From Serpula lacrymans var. lacrymans S7.9 (Eukaryota; Basidiomycota; Agaricomycetes; Boletales; Serpulaceae): a stretch of DNA of 64,000 nucleotides. Below, piece by piece: positions 1-13,754 of the stretch (positions within the stretch are counted from its first letter, which is position 1; each line of letters starts with the position of its first letter). The position numbers and the translations under genes were made by a program. Below the pieces are notes generated by a model. It worked only from the letters and a program-made list of their open reading frames with translations. It made no database searches and was not told the origin of the DNA. The stretch lies in NCBI RefSeq assembly GCF_000218685.1, contig NW_006763294.1:974807-1038806 (forward strand). The letters are read 5' to 3'.

Positions 1-1467
1 ACATGTGCCTCATTTCCCCGAGGCTATGTGTATTTTTCAACTGTGCGTGCTATAATTTTAGAGAATTGTTTATGGAGACGAAAGCACAGCCTGTTGCAAG
101 TTCTGAGGTATGTTGGGATACACTATTTCTGTCAAGGCGTTCCTTCGATATCAGGAATTGAAGACGTCTTGATATCACGGTCTAAAACACTATATTTGCG
201 CGCGCTAAGTGAGTTTATGTCATCGCCTTGATTCAGGTCTAAATGTACTTTAACAGCTGCTGGGGATGGCGTCCAAATATTTCCAGGATAGGCGTCTGTT
301 GATTCGGTCTTCCTGCCGTGGACACTGCTCTTTCATCGAACTTGGTTGCCTCAGCCTACCTGCTGTCATGCCTCTCAACCCAAGGACTACGTATCACCAT
401 CAAAAGGGCACTGCAGTCAATATTTGTTCTCATCTGGCGTCCTAACATGCGACTTTTCCTGAGCAATTGATCCAGTCCTACCTCATGCTTTCGACTAATC
501 ATGCACTAGCACGCTTGTTGTCCAAGTCTGCTCTGCCAATTTCTTTTTCGAAGGACACGCCATCGTCTCGAGGGACATATGCAGTAATCCGTCGAGACGG
601 CAAACCCGCATCCATGGTCCTCATGGACTCGGCATGGTCTGTCGTTACACATTTTTCCCACCAGAGGCGCGATATCAAACTCCCGTGGCGGACTGCTTTG
701 TTGCAGCTTGACGTGTTTTACTGTATGTTTTGGTGCTGGTGCTTCACGGATGACGTCAAATAACGCTGAAGCGGGGACCAAAGGTGAACCAGGGAATTTG
801 TGGACCGCCCTCCGAGGGGACGTCGGACGGAACCGACATGACCTGGGGTGACTCGGGCTATCTTATCAGCGATAGGCGATGGTGTCCATATAGGGCATGT
901 GCATAGAAAGTAAGGCTACGAATACAGAGAATGCAAGGCTACGAGTACAGAGGATGCAGACTAAGTGTACTACAATGCATGTATATATGTGACCTGGACT
1001 AGAATGGATAATGCAAGTAAGACAATGGTGTGCACAGACCCGAACAGCTGAGGAGGCGAGTGGGTGGGTGAGGCCGGAGTCGGGGTGGCCGGGGCCCTGC
1101 TGAACTGGGGCATTTTTTTGGCAATTGTCCCACGGCTTGTTGCACCCGTCCTTCGTCCTTCCCTACAGGACAGACAACTCTTCATTCCAGCCCAGATCGC
1201 TATCCAAGGCGGACGGGTCAGTGTTCCTTAGACAGCCCGACAAAAAGTCGCCCTTCACTTGTTCTTCGCCTGCTGGCAGGTCATTTTTGACGACCACCAC
1301 GCGCGACAAATCCCAGCTCTTCATAAAATAATCTCTTCATCGAAATTCGTACGTCGCTTTCTAATCCAAGCCACTTTTTTTTTTTTTTTTTCATTTTTTT
1401 TTTTTCACGATTTTTCCGCCCATATCTTATCTGTTTTCTCATCGTCTCCAACGTCGTCCGCACCAGA
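1..1467. other. Upstream region of eIF4G; no gene recognised
   Basis: Only short ORFs without recognisable motifs are present. A T-rich tract near 1374-1406 lies just before the eIF4G start and probably belongs to its 5' UTR or core promoter. The left edge could hold the end of a neighbouring gene, but I see no coding signal to support one. Confidence 0.4.
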
Positions 1468-4400
1468 ATGAGCAAAGCTTCATCTGCTTCTACATCAAAG
1501 ATCCCGTCGCAGTCAGCCTGGGCAAAGGGCCCGCCGCAGACATCATCTTCAGTCTCTTCGCCGCGCTCGCTATCTCCCGCTCCAATTAATGCTGCATCTC
1601 CGATAAGCGCGACTCACTCCCGTAGACCGTCTAATCTCGGTCAGGGTGTGAACATAAAAGAAGGCGTAAGTGTGCCTCGGGGCAATGTTGGCTCGGTAAG
1701 ACAAGGTGTGTGCCGTCGAGGCATCTTTTCATATCTCCCTTACCTCCACCCTTGCTTATTTCGCCCCTCTTCAAGGCTCTGCAGTTACCTTCGGTTCAAT
1801 AGACGATGTTTCTGCCCCAATCTCGTCTTCGCCGGCCGCCGCACCTGCCGTCAAAACCGAAAGCATAAAGTCTTTTGGATCCGTAGCTGCTACGAGTAAC
1901 CAAACCAATGGCAAATCGCCTTCTTCCATCTCGGCATCGGCGCCGTCAAAACAGTCATCGAGGTCCGCATCAATTTCATCGATTCCTTCTACCGCTACTA
2001 TGACCTCCGCCGCATCCTCCTCTACCGCTGCCTCCACGACTACTTCAAAACCCGCCATATCCAAAATGGACGTTCGCAAGCTTTTCCAAAATCCTAGCTC
2101 CTCGCCAGCACCGTCTCAGTCCACGTCTGACACTTCCTCACCCTCCACGCGTCCCTCAAGTCTCCCTCCTCCCCACCACCAGCCTCCTCAAACATCTTCA
2201 TCCCAGCATCAACCGCCACCACCGGCACAGTCTTCTCAGTTTGGTGCTCACCCGTATCCCTCGTATGGGCCACCAAATGGACTGCGGCCCCAGCAAAATG
2301 GCGTTGGACCAAACAATGCTCCTCGCTCACCTGTGTACCCACGGGCGATGGCCAATGGGTCGGCAGGTGGTCCTCCACGTCCAAATGGTCCCGGGGCTCC
2401 ACCCATTCCTGCGAGTCCAAGACTGGCTACTCATGCTATTCATCCACATCAAGGTCAGCCGTCGGGTCTGCCTCAAGGTCAAATGCCAATGCAGTGGAAT
2501 TATTATGTTAGTTATTTAGTCCAATTCACCGCGGTTGTATGTTGTTACCAGTATCTGACATTTGAGATATTTTTGTAGTACATGCAACAAGACCCATACG
2601 CTACCGCTCCTTATCCTGGCTGGGGATACGCTATGCAACCTCACCCTATACAACAACATCCTCAACATCCTCACCCTCCTCCTGGACCTCCTAACGGCTT
2701 GCCAATGTCACCTCGCAATCAACCTCCACCCCTTCCTGGTACACCCACCATGGGCCATGCTGTACCTAATCCTGTTCACAGTCCACATCCCACGCCTTCA
2801 CACCAACCGTCAAACAGCATAAGCGGGCTTTCATCACCTCCACCTACCCCATCAACCGCAACAGGACCTGGTGGGCGGAGTTTGAACACGAATGCCAGCG
2901 CATTTGTGCCTGGCACACGCACGTCGAAGGTCACCATCAAAAGTCAGGATGGCACGGAGCTAAATTTGGAAGCGCTGAAAAAGCAAAGTCCTGTGCCGCC
3001 TGGCTCACCTGGTGGAGCTGCTAATAGACGTTCTATTCGGATAGAGAGTGAGGAGTCTAAGAAGAAGCGTCTAGATGAGCAGAAAGAGAAGGAACGTCTC
3101 AAGAAGGACACGGAGGACAGGCTAAGGAGGGAACAAGAGGAACGGAAGAGGAAGGAGGAGGATGAGCGACGGAAAGCGGAGGAGGACATTGCAAGGAAGA
3201 AGAAAGAGGAAGAAGATGAGCGGCTACGATTAGAAAATGAGGAGAAGGAACGCCTGAGGAAAGAGAAGGAAGAAGAGGAGCGGATACGAAAAGAAGAGGA
3301 AGAGAAGGAGAAACAGCGCATCGCGGACGAGAAGCAGGCTGAGGAGGAACGTGTTAAGAAAGAGGCAGAGGAAGAGGCAGAGCGCCTCAAGAAGGAGGAA
3401 GCTCTTCAGCAAGAGCAAGCTCGACTTGAGGAACAAGAGGCTGAGGATGTGGTTGAAACCGCTAAACCCATGGAAAGCCCGGTGGAAATCGAGGACGGTG
3501 AGATAGCAGAGGAGGTTTCTGAACCACCTGTGAATGGTGACAATGAGGTTAAGCTGTCTAAGAAGGAGGCTTTACGGATAGATACTTCTACGATGTCGCC
3601 ACCTACTGATGTCAGACGCCGACCTGGTCCTCTTGATCTTACTGGCTCGAAGAAAGACATCCCTCCTCCCCTGCCTTCAGCAATCGCCACTGCTCGCGTA
3701 ATCGAAGATCTCGGCCAGATCCAATACCCAGATGGCATCAAAAGTCCCAAGGTGGAGCTCAATGTTGGTGCAAAGGATGGCAAATTCAGGTAAATACGAT
3801 CCATTACATCTTGATTGCTTTGGCTGATGTTTCGTTGCTTCTCAAGGTACGATCGCGATTTCCTCTTGCAGTTCATGTCTCTATGTCGGGAGAAGCCAGA
3901 CATGCTTCCACCTCTTGATGCAATTGGTATCGAGCCTCTTGATCAAGCCTCATTCGCTATGGCTCGCGGCGGTTCCGGACGTCACCGACAAGCTTCGGGT
4001 GCTATGACTCCTGGTGGATCCATGCGCCAGAGCGCTGTTGGCCTTGGTATTGGCTTTGGTGGTAAACCTACAGCTGGTGGTTCGTTCCCTTCAATGGGCA
4101 ACTTCGCCACCCCTAGCAGTAGGCTCACCAGTGAAGAGCGATTTGCAATGGCTTCGGGCGCTCGCTCGGCTTCTGTTGGCAGTGGGCCTGCTGGGTTGCA
4201 GTTCCGTCCTCCCATGACTCGATCGCCAAGTCAAGGTGGGCCCGGGCATCCTGTTGGTAGCAATCGCACACGCAGTAAACGAGGAGAGAAGAGAAATGAT
4301 GCGAACAAGGTCCCAGGACACCAGGGTCAGGGCCAGGGATACGGTACGCCTATGCTTGGTTCGGGCTTGAGTGGCCTTCCCCTCGAACCTGTTGCGCCTT

Positions 4401-6389
4401 TGGAATTGTCTGCCAACCGTTGGGTTGCTGGAAGCACATCACGCAAGCCTCAAGTTGACGTGGACTCGCCTGAAGTTGTTGACCGTAAAGTGAAAGCACT
4501 TCTTAACAAACTGACCATGGAGAAGTTCGAGTCTATCTCAGATCAGATTATCGCGTGGGCCAACAAGAGCGAGAAGGAACAGGATGGGCGGACGCTCATC
4601 CAAGTCATTCGACTCGTCTTTGAGAAAGCCACCGATGAGGCTACTTGGAGTGAGATGTATGCTCGTCTCTGTAGAAAGATGATGGAGCAAATCAGCCCCA
4701 AGGTACAAGACGACGGAATCAAGAATGCGGATGGCAAGCCTATCGCTGGTGGTCAGCTCTTCAGGAAGTATCTGCTCAACCGCTGTCAAGAGGATTTCGA
4801 GCGTGGATGGGTGGCTAAAGAGGCTACTGCTGCAGCCGCTGTCGCTAAAGCAAGCGAGGACAAGGCTGCCAAGGCAGCTCACGACAAGAGCGGTGCTGGC
4901 GGTGAGGAGAGCGAGTTATATTCTGAAGAATATTATGCTGCTCAGAAGGCGAAACGTCAAGGTCTTGGTCTCATCAAGTTCATCGGAGAGCTCTTCAAGC
5001 TGCAAATGTTGACAGAGAGGATCATGCACGAGTGTGTTAAGAAGCTTCTTGGCAACGTCGAAAACCCTGAGGAGGAAGAGATTGAGAGCTTGTGCAAGCT
5101 TCTCACTACTGTTGGTCAAATTCTAGACACTCCCAAGGCACGCGCACACATGGATGTTTACTTCACTCGGATGAAAGAGCTCGGTAAGGGCAATAATGTC
5201 AGTTCACGTATGCAATTCATGCTTCAGGTCAGTCACTTTCTCTATATTTTATGACATTCTTACTGAGTAACGCATTCATGTAGGACCTCGTCGAATTACG
5301 TGAGCGTAAGTGGATAAGTCGTAATGCTGTGGCTGCACCAACGACGCTCGCTGCAGTTCACGAAGCTGTGAGTCATTATCAAAGTTATATTTGTGGACGC
5401 CCCTGATTAATAATTTCTATTAGGCTGCCAAAGAGAAGGCGGCTCAGGAGAAAGAGTCGTATCAGCGCCAAATGAGCATGTCTCGTGGTGGGTCACGGAG
5501 AGGTGGCGAGCGCGGAGGTGATGCTCAAGTGGGCCCTGATGGATGGGCAGTTGCAGGTGGATCTGGTCCTCCAAGACCCCCACCCAAAGCTGGTGATCTG
5601 TCGAACTTCGGAAAGATCCAGAAAGCAACACCTGTGACGTTTGGACCTAGCAGTATTTTCGTTGGTGGCAAGAAAGAGCAGAGCTTGAAGCGCGAGGCGT
5701 TATCACGGACAAACTCTAGTTCAAATATGTTCTCTATGCTGAGCCAGAACCCAGAGCTTGCTGCCGAAGCCGCGGCTGTGAAGTCTTCTCGACCGCCAAG
5801 TCGCAAGGCAAGCGTGGACTTCAATCAGACTGGTTTACCAGAACAGCCTCTTCAGAGAAAGAAATTGCAGCTGCTCCCGCGGTCGAAGCCTACTGAAGAG
5901 TCGACACCTGCAGTTACCGAAGGAGTTTCGGAAGACGAGCCCGTTGAGAGTGTTACAGCGGACGTTCCCTCGATGACAGAAGCCGAAGCACAGAAGAAAA
6001 TAAATGAGGATGTTAAAGAGTTCTTTGGTGTCAGGAATCTAGAAGAAGCTGAGGTTTACTTCACGAATCTTCCAGCCGAGCATAGGTTCAGACTGGTCGA
6101 CAAGTTGGTAGCATCAGCGTTGGAGAGCAAGGAGGCAGATGCACGATTGGTAGGGGAGTTCTTTGCGCAAGCATCGGACAAGGGAGCGTGTGATGCGAGT
6201 GCTTTCGAGGACGGTTTCACACCGATGGCTGAGTTCTTGGACGATATTGCCATTGATGCGCCCAAGGCTTTCGAATACATGGCGATAATGTTACGTGGAG
6301 CAGGCATGGACAAAGACGAGGAGAGACTAGGGAGGATTGCAGGCAAGTCAATGGACAGTGACAAGCTGCTCAAGTTGGTGTCATCGTAG
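1468..6389 (+). CDS. Translation initiation factor eIF4G, full length
   Basis: Scaffold of the cap-binding complex eIF4F; it bridges eIF4E, eIF4A and poly(A)-binding protein in the cytoplasm. Six exons keep frame: 1468-1705, 1776-2506, 2579-3789, 3847-5227, 5284-5367 and 5424-6389, giving 1536 residues. In order I see a conserved N-terminal SAWAKGPP segment, a Ser/Pro-rich region, a PAM2-like motif (SLNTNASAFVPG, about 424-435), a long Glu/Lys/Arg coiled-coil stretch (about 470-650), the eIF4E-binding motif YDRDFLLQF (from residue 728, across intron 4, fitting YxxxxL-phi), a MIF4G domain (about 940-1185), an RG-rich linker, and a C-terminal MA3 domain (about 1399-1536). The start is the first ATG after a T-rich leader. 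Parts of this gene recur at 51.7-61.0 kb. Confidence 0.95.
2876..2914 (+). other. PAM2-like motif in eIF4G
   Basis: The encoded RSLNTNASAFVPG matches the PAM2 consensus (L-N-x-x-A-x-x-F-x-P), the peptide bound by the MLLE domain of poly(A)-binding protein. That it binds Pab1 here is inferred from the motif. It is the unit that is multiplied in the gene at 51.7-54.4 kb. Confidence 0.75.
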
Positions 6390-6942
6390 ATTATCGTCGG
6401 TTCCTTCGCTGCGCATCGTCACTTTTTTTTGCATCTCGCATTGCTTCGTTCTGGTTTTCGTTTCAGTTTGGTCCTTTTCTTTCGCTATTTGCATTCTTTC
6501 GTTCTCTTTTTCATCATTATTGATCGCCATCCATGTTCTGCACTAATATCTGTACACACGGCTGCAGAGCCTCCCTCCCACATTTTCCACATTATTTTAC
6601 CGCTCTCATTCAGTACGTTAGGTACATTGTGAGCAATATACTCCAGCAGACAACTCATTTGGCACACAGCCATTAGCTTCTTCGCACGGCAATTCCCGGT
6701 TTATCAATAACAGGATTTGCAAGTCCGATTATGATGTGCGAGGCGGTCACGTGATCGCTACCCTTTTTTAATCGAAAAAGGAAGGTGGAATATCATTGGG
6801 TTCGCTGATACGGCTTCTGCAGTCCTTGCCTGAGACCGTCCATCACCAAGCTTGCCCGGGCACGCTCACGCCATAATAGCACACGACCTCTCGACGTCGT
6901 TTAGGGCGACGAACGACAGTAAAAGTGCTCTCCAAGACGTAA
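6390..6942. other. eIF4G 3' UTR and TRK upstream region
   Basis: The first ~300 bp recurs in inverted orientation at about 57.95-58.24 kb as the 3' flank of the eIF4G duplicate. Similarity stops near 6686. No gene is visible. Confidence 0.7.
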
Positions 6943-9900
6943 ATGCATCGTTCGCGATGGCTCCAAGCTCCAGGCCACTGGCAAGCTTTTTGGAGAAGCA
7001 TCAGGAAGAACCTCAACTTTTACCGCATTCATATCCTTTTCTTGTGCGCCCTCTGATAGGTCTCATGCGCTCCACATTTGTACTAACAATTGCTCTGTAT
7101 GCAGCACATTCACACCTTTGGTGTTCTCGGCGATCTTCTATGCTAGCAATGGAAGGTATACTATTGCATACATCGACGCTCTCTTTAACTGTATCAGCGC
7201 CATGACAGTTTGTGGTCTCGCGACCATAAACTTGAGCACGCTGACACCATGGCAGCAAGCTATCTTATTCATTCAGATGTGTTTGGGTAGTCCAGTGCGT
7301 CGGTTTTCTTTCATTGTATATCTTGCGTAGTGAGATTGCCACCCAGGTCGCTGTGTCGTGGGTAATGGTATACACCAGGAGGTAACCCACACAGCGTTAT
7401 TTTTGTGCCCGCTTTCTCACCGCGTCTATAGATACTACTTTGCTAAAAAGTTTGACCATATCATTGAGGCCGAGGCCGCTCGTCGTGCTTCCATTAAGAT
7501 GGAAGCGAGGCTCACTCGCGAGTCTGCCTTATCAAGTGGTGCCAAAGGCCAGCGGTCCAGTCGTTTTTCCTCGTTGTTTCGCAAACGCACCGGTCTCAGT
7601 GCAGTACCCGAGGACTCTGCAAGTGACGACGATCACAATTCACAATCTCGTCAAAAGGAAGGTATCGCAAAGAAGCTAAGGCCTGATATGATCCGTCGTA
7701 TGGATGCCCCTCCAAAACTTGTGAATCCTAGCGGATGGATTAGCGAGGGGCGAATGGTCCCTATGAGGCGAATGTCGGCCGTTTCGACACGAATGAATCC
7801 AAATGGTCCTGCAGAAAATCATTTTGATGGCCAACCAGCTTCACCACGCACGCTTGCATTTGCCGACCAAGTTGCGCGATTTCCCGAGCATGTGGCTGGG
7901 GAATTAACTCCGGAACCGGAGATTACTGATGTTCGGGTTGATGTCGAGAACCCTGACATCCGGCCATCGTACGTTGCACCCTCATTGTTTCGTTGTATTG
8001 TAATCACCGATCTGTATTTGGATGGCGCCGTAGACACGTACGACATCTCTCAGATCCGGGTACACTCGCAAAGGAATTGCCAGTCCTATGTGAGTACTCT
8101 CATATCCGCTCATCAATGATGAAACAACTCTGTTACAGCAATCAACACTTTCCCAAAATCAAGTACACTTCATGCAGCTTCCGAACCCCGTGGTCTGCAG
8201 CAGCCTCCGAGCGCTAGTTCCACTGGCATGCAGCGTACAGCCACGGTTGAATTTGCGCCCAACGTTGCCCGCCACTATCCTGCGACGCTTACTACTATAT
8301 CCAGCCGTGGCCGCCAAGGAAGGGAGACACCTTTAGGTTCAGATTCTGATTTTTCCACTGGGCATAGAATCGAAGAACGCGAGCGCGATGGTTCGCGCCC
8401 GCCACGACGGCCCTCTATACCTCCGAATTCGAGGATTCCAGTGGCAAGATACCCCACTACCCACACTAATCGCTCCGCGCGGTCACGGCGTGCATCTCAA
8501 CTGCAATCCTTTTCGACCCAGCCGTATGAACCGCCAAATCCCCCACTACCGCAAAAACACAGCGGATTTGGCGGGTTTCCGATGCCTCACGAAATATTGG
8601 CCATGATTCTCAGGTGGCTATTTCCGGGAGTGGAAAAACGATTACATAGGACCGTGACGATACCCGTGACAACGACCCTGACAGGTGGAGGTTTAGGACG
8701 AACGGTATCTTTAGGACCTGGTGGGCGGACATACTCTGTCCATGGTTCAGGCCTTGATGCAGGAGGCAGTATAAGTGGAGCCATTGGTGAGGATGCAAAG
8801 CCGGTGGCTTATATTTCCTTTGATGCTATAGTGGGACGTAATTCTGCATTCCATCTCTTGACAAATGAACAGTTGGAGGAGCTGGGTGGCGTCGAATACC
8901 GTGCGTTGAATGCGTTGCTATGGTTGGTTGCCGGGGTAAGCGGTTGGCTAATAAAATCGCTGTTTATTGCTTACCAAGTTTGTTTTCTGCATATATCTTT
9001 GCCGGCATCGTCAACGACCTCCCTCTTACAACTGAATGTTTGCTGTATAGTATCATTTGGGATCACAATTAATCTCTTTCATTGTCATTGCACCTTACAT
9101 CTCACGTTCCGAATGGAAAAGCGATTTCGTTCCCCCTCAGCTATTCAAACCAGTATCACAAGCCTGGTTTGTTCTTTTATTTTAATGATTTCCAAACATC
9201 ACATTCCTTATGATCCATTTTGTGTTTTCTAACCATCTTTATGTTTCGGTACACACGCTAACATTAATGCATTACATTTTGAAGGTTCTCTATTTTCCAA
9301 GTAGTATCTGCCTATACTAACACAGGCACATCTCTCGTCGATCAGTCGATGGTGCCCTTCCAGACTGCATACCCCATGATTTTCTTCATGATATTTTGTA
9401 TACTGGCCGGAAATACTGCTTTTGTACGTGCTACTTCTAGTTATGCTTAATCGTATAAACTAACTGTCAGTACCAAATCAGCCTATATTGTAAGTTGTTA
9501 TTCTATACGGTTTTCTCAAGACACTCATGAGATCAATAATCTTAAGTTTTCGATTATTGATGTAAGGCTAGATACCTCTATAAAAGTGCATACACTTACT
9601 TTACCCCCTCTATTTGCATCCAGTTGGATAATCAGCAAACTAGTACCTTCTACATCTCGTGCTAAAGAGACACTTCACTTTCTCCTTGACCATCCGCGAC
9701 GGTGTTTCATTTATCTTTTCCCATCTCACCAAACCTGGTTTCTCCTCACAGTTCTACTCATGCTTAAGTTTGTATTGTCCTTTCCTCCTCACAACGCTGA
9801 TTAAATCTATGTCGGTAGCCTTACAGATTGGTTCTTCTTCATGGTACTTGACATTGGCAATCCTGCGATAGAGTCAATTCCTTTGGGCACTCGGTTTGTT

Positions 9901-11191
9901 GCAGGACTACTGCAAGCAGTCGCTGTACGTGCCGCAGGATTTGGTATTGTGACTCTTGCAGCGCTCTCTCCGGCAGTAAAGTAAGTGGAGATATGTTCTC
10001 TCATTAACTCTTGACAATGAGTGTTGGGTTGTGGACATATGTTTAACCTATTTTGAACAGAGTCATGTACGTGGTCATGATGTACATCAGCGTCTGTAAG
10101 TGTTATCTCCTGTCTTTTATCTGCAATGTTGAATGTGTTCGGTCAACGTAGATCCTATTGCCCTAAGGTAAGTTAGTTTGCCCACATTTGTCCCAATCCA
10201 CTGTTTGCTCCACCTGGGAATTTTTACTACGGGACCCGCCTAATATTTGTTCTCAGTGTCCGTTCCACAAATGTTTACGAAGAGCAGTCGCTTGGTATCT
10301 ACAGAGATGACGATGAGTCAGAGGAGGAGCAGACTTTTCCTGCCCAAGGGCCACGTATGACGGTGTGGAGTCGTTACCTTGCGATGCACGCTAGAAAACA
10401 GCTTGCTTTTGGTATGCCGGCATCTCTTTTTATAGTGGTGTGAGTAGTCCTGACAACTGCAATATAGATATGTGGTGGTTGGCATTAGCTTTGTTTTTGG
10501 TTTGTATCATCGAGGTTCGTATGCTTGTTCATATATCATGCGGCTTGATTTATGTGACTAAACCCTATGCAGCGCGGAAATTTGAATGACTCGAAGCAGC
10601 AAAGCTGGTTCAACATATTCACGATCAGTATGTGATCCTATGGTATATATGAAACGTAGCTAAACTCGAAACCAGTATTTGAACTAGTTTCCGCGTACGG
10701 TACTGTAGGGCTCAGCCTAGGTCAACCAGCGGTATGTCGTGTTAAGTATTTTCGACCGTCAACTTACAGTTCCTTAGCAAAACTACTCCTTCTCGGGTGC
10801 GCTCAGTCCCCTATCCAAACTTATCATATGTATTGTCATGCTTCGCGGCCGTCACCGTGGTCTACCTGTGGCCATTGATCGTGCCGTGATGCTCCCTTCT
10901 GAGTTCCAGAAAACAAAAGATGACCCGGATTTTGGGCTTGCACACGATGATCGACAGAGCGCTCGTCGATTGAGTCGCCACTTCAATATGGACGGCCCTT
11001 TGGATGCTGAGGACCCTGACTATAATAATCCTGACATAAATGGCAAAGCAAATTCTGGAGAATATGACGAAACGGAAAACGGTATGGAGGAGAGGTTAAG
11101 GCGTGTTGTGGGGGGGAAGAGTAGCCAAGATGCCATGATAGAGGCGGGTCGTGAAAAGGCTCATGAAGATGACAAAATGATGTCAACTTGA
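6943..11191 (+). CDS. TRK-type high-affinity potassium transporter
   Basis: Plasma-membrane K+ uptake protein of the fungal Trk1/Trk2 family. The start is an ATG at 6943 with an in-frame stop just upstream. I traced exons 6943-7043, 7105-7294, 7347-7381, 7432-7968, 8034-8089, 8139-8935 and 9051-9166 in phase. Shorter exons follow, giving the expected FRLLIWIISK, TDWFFFMVLDIGNPA and RGNLND segments, and then a final exon ending at 11191. Family hallmarks are an FTPLVFSAIFYASNGRY first pore region, NTGTSLVDQSM in a later pore loop, a long hydrophilic cytoplasmic loop encoded by 7.45-8.6 kb, and the MLRGRHRGLPVAIDRAVMLP signature near the C-terminus. No frameshift or stop was seen along the path, so the gene looks intact. 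Confidence 0.92.
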
Positions 11192-11393
11192 CTGTGATAA
11201 ATTGACTTCTGGCAACCCTGCTAAAATTATGTGCTTATTAGATCTAGACCTTAGAATTTGCTTACCGGATTGATAACTTTCTAATTTCATTCAGCTGCAT
11301 ATATCATTATATACAATACATTTGGGTTTTAACTATACTGTGTGCATGGAGATGTTTGAGTTACATTTAGTACCTCGAGTTATTCCTATTAAC

Positions 11394-13204
11394 TCATTTC
11401 AAGTCCGCAGACATCCAATAAAAGTCGATCTTCCTCCGCCTCGCAGCCTTTTCGATGACATCCTTCACTTCTGCATACTCAGGGTTTGGTCCATATATGT
11501 GTATGCTTTCCCAACTAGTAGTTTTCAAAGCACCGACCAAACGATGAGCGCTGATCGCTGGAGCATCGATGACAGCGACAAAGGCCCTCGAAGAATATTT
11601 CCTGGGGTGCGGTAGAGATGTCTTCCGTAAAAAGACATTTTCTGAGGCAATGTCGCCTTTTAAGTTCATGGTTTCTATATTTACCATGGAGGCGATGCAA
11701 GCGTCAATTGCATATTCTTCGTTTGCTTCGCGGAAAATACCACAGTTTTCCAACATGAAGCGCCTGAGGTTAGGGCCCACATCACTGAGCCAGTGCTTTA
11801 AACCTTTATTCGTCAAACCGTTCACTCTGTTCAAGCATATACTCTCTACGCTGGTTAAGGAAGAGAATGTCAGGCGCGAGAGTTGAGCGGTCGTAATAGT
11901 TCCGTTATAAAATGATATTTGTCGTATGCAACAGGTTGGTGGTGGCAGCTGGAGAGCAGATAAGTTACGATCATACGACCTGATAATATAACAAATAGGA
12001 ATCCAATCAGCGTCCAATCAACACGAAAATTCACCATATACTATAGCTGACTTTTGGTTGGAAGCATCATAGGACTGAAAGCTCATTACAGTCAATATCT
12101 TCAAACGAGGCCAGTGACAAGTACATCGCAGGACATCGTCGGCACTAAGAGTGTATCTGTCCTTGTAACCAAAGAAGGGCAGATCCGGATCAATCTGAAC
12201 ATCCCATATTGCGGTAGAAGTGCGTATGGCTTTCAAGAACTGGTTTTTCAATCTCATCTCCGTGCTCGAAATTTGAATTCTGCCAAGTAGAGTAGCACCC
12301 TTCAAGATGGTCACGGCGGCTTCTACATCTTCGTAGGCCCATGGAGGATTACGCAGTGACGTTATGCAGCTATTAAAGAAGTGCTTCGGGCTGAACTCTC
12401 TTACCGCTCTCCCAAATCCGGGGTTACGTTTTATGGCCCCTGCCATAGCTTTAATGTCTGGTGGGTTTTCTCCCCTGGCGAACTCTCCAAGACTTTCGAA
12501 TAAGAAGTATAAGGCTGGACGCCAAGCACGGCAAACGAGCGCAGAAGAAACGAGGTCTTTTCGCCAGATCGTGGTATACTTCTTGGTTGCGACATGCGAA
12601 AATATCTCTAACAGTATCTCCGTAGGAATTGTTGAGAATGGTCGACATGTCAAGTCTTCTGGAAGAATACGAACGGAGTGAGTGACCACGCCCACAGTAA
12701 TGGCGTGAGAGCCATATTGCAGGTAAGGTTTAGGAGTCCGACGAAAGGTGTGGGTACTGGAAAGGAGGAGTACGAGGGAAGCGCATGATAATTCAGTGTA
12801 ATCGTATATCTTCCGCATAGGCACCTCAAGAGACTCCATATCGAAGTCGGCGGGGAGTAAAGACAGCCTTACTTCCTCAAAGTCAGCATCGCTCTTGTCA
12901 ACAATTTCAAACAGGAGAGTATACAGGGGAAGGGGTGAGGCCGAGCTAGGTCGTTGGTGTGCTTCTAAATCGTCAGGTCCTTTTTGCACCAAGGTGCTAG
13001 GGCTACCTTTGGCGAATAATGGGATAGGACACTCTTGCAACTTCTGCAAAGTACAAGAATTGTAATTAAGAAAGGGTACGATCTACTATTACGGACCACA
13101 GTACTTACCAGTGAGAGAAGTCCTTCTCCGCCCGCACAGTATATAACCACACGGATACCCGAGAAAATCTTATGTGTACCATCATCAAATGCTACGCAGA
13201 TCAT
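11394..13204 (-). CDS. F-box protein
   Basis: Predicted substrate receptor of an SCF ubiquitin ligase; the substrate is unknown. Three exons on the minus strand, 13204-13109, 13043-12052 and 11979-11394, keep frame and give 557 residues. The F-box lies mid-protein in the segment FSTIPTEILLEIFSHVA, followed by a typical LVCRAWRPALY stretch. The C-terminal half has leucine-rich, weakly repetitive sequence (for example LTSVESICLNRVNGLTNKGL), as in the large expanded F-box/LRR families of mushrooms. Intron 2 (12051-11980) contains an in-frame stop, which is why the gene looks split in naive translation. It is transcribed divergently from the methyltransferase gene at 13755. Confidence 0.8.
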
Positions 13205-13754
13205 GAAATGCTAGATAGAGATCCAGGGGCCCTCAAACTGGTTATCACTTCTCCAGCAAGGCTTAGGTGCTGGCGCAGCGATAGGTCGTGGTGGCTCGGC
13301 GCCCATGACTAGAATGTCTGTAAGAGGATAGAGATGAAAGTCAAGGACACGGGCCATAGCGAAAAAAACGCCATATCGCACCCAATGGTGTGGTTTACTC
13401 CTCACACATGGATTTCAACACTTGAGGCCACAGCTTGATCCAGTCCTGAGGAATGATGTTCAAACAGCGGCCTGAGTACTGTGACCCTAGTGACCTTGAA
13501 AGAACTAGTACGAGTATCGATCAAATTATGAGGCTGGGATAAGTACAAGGCGACACGATAAGACTATCAGGGTACTTGGGTACTAAATGATTTCTCACCG
13601 ATGTATTAAGCCATTCCATGCTGCGGGTAAGTATATGTATATAGGCCTCAAGCGCCCGATTCATACATAGGCGCTTCAATTCAAGCGGCGCGAATAAACT
13701 GGGGCGAGCTGGGGACTTGGTTTCTCTCTTCCACCAAGTCTGAAAACATACATA
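13205..13754. other. Shared divergent promoter region
   Basis: About 550 bp between two divergently transcribed genes. No coding signal or identifiable regulatory site is seen. Confidence 0.5.

Noticed and set aside
2944..3436. Long Ser/Phe- and Leu-rich ORFs on the minus strand
   Set aside because: They are antisense shadows of the Glu/Lys-rich coiled-coil region of eIF4G.
12018..12020. In-frame stop splitting the F-box gene into two ORFs
   Set aside because: It lies inside an intron with GT-AG ends (12051-11980) that joins the two parts in phase, so it is not a pseudogene lesion.
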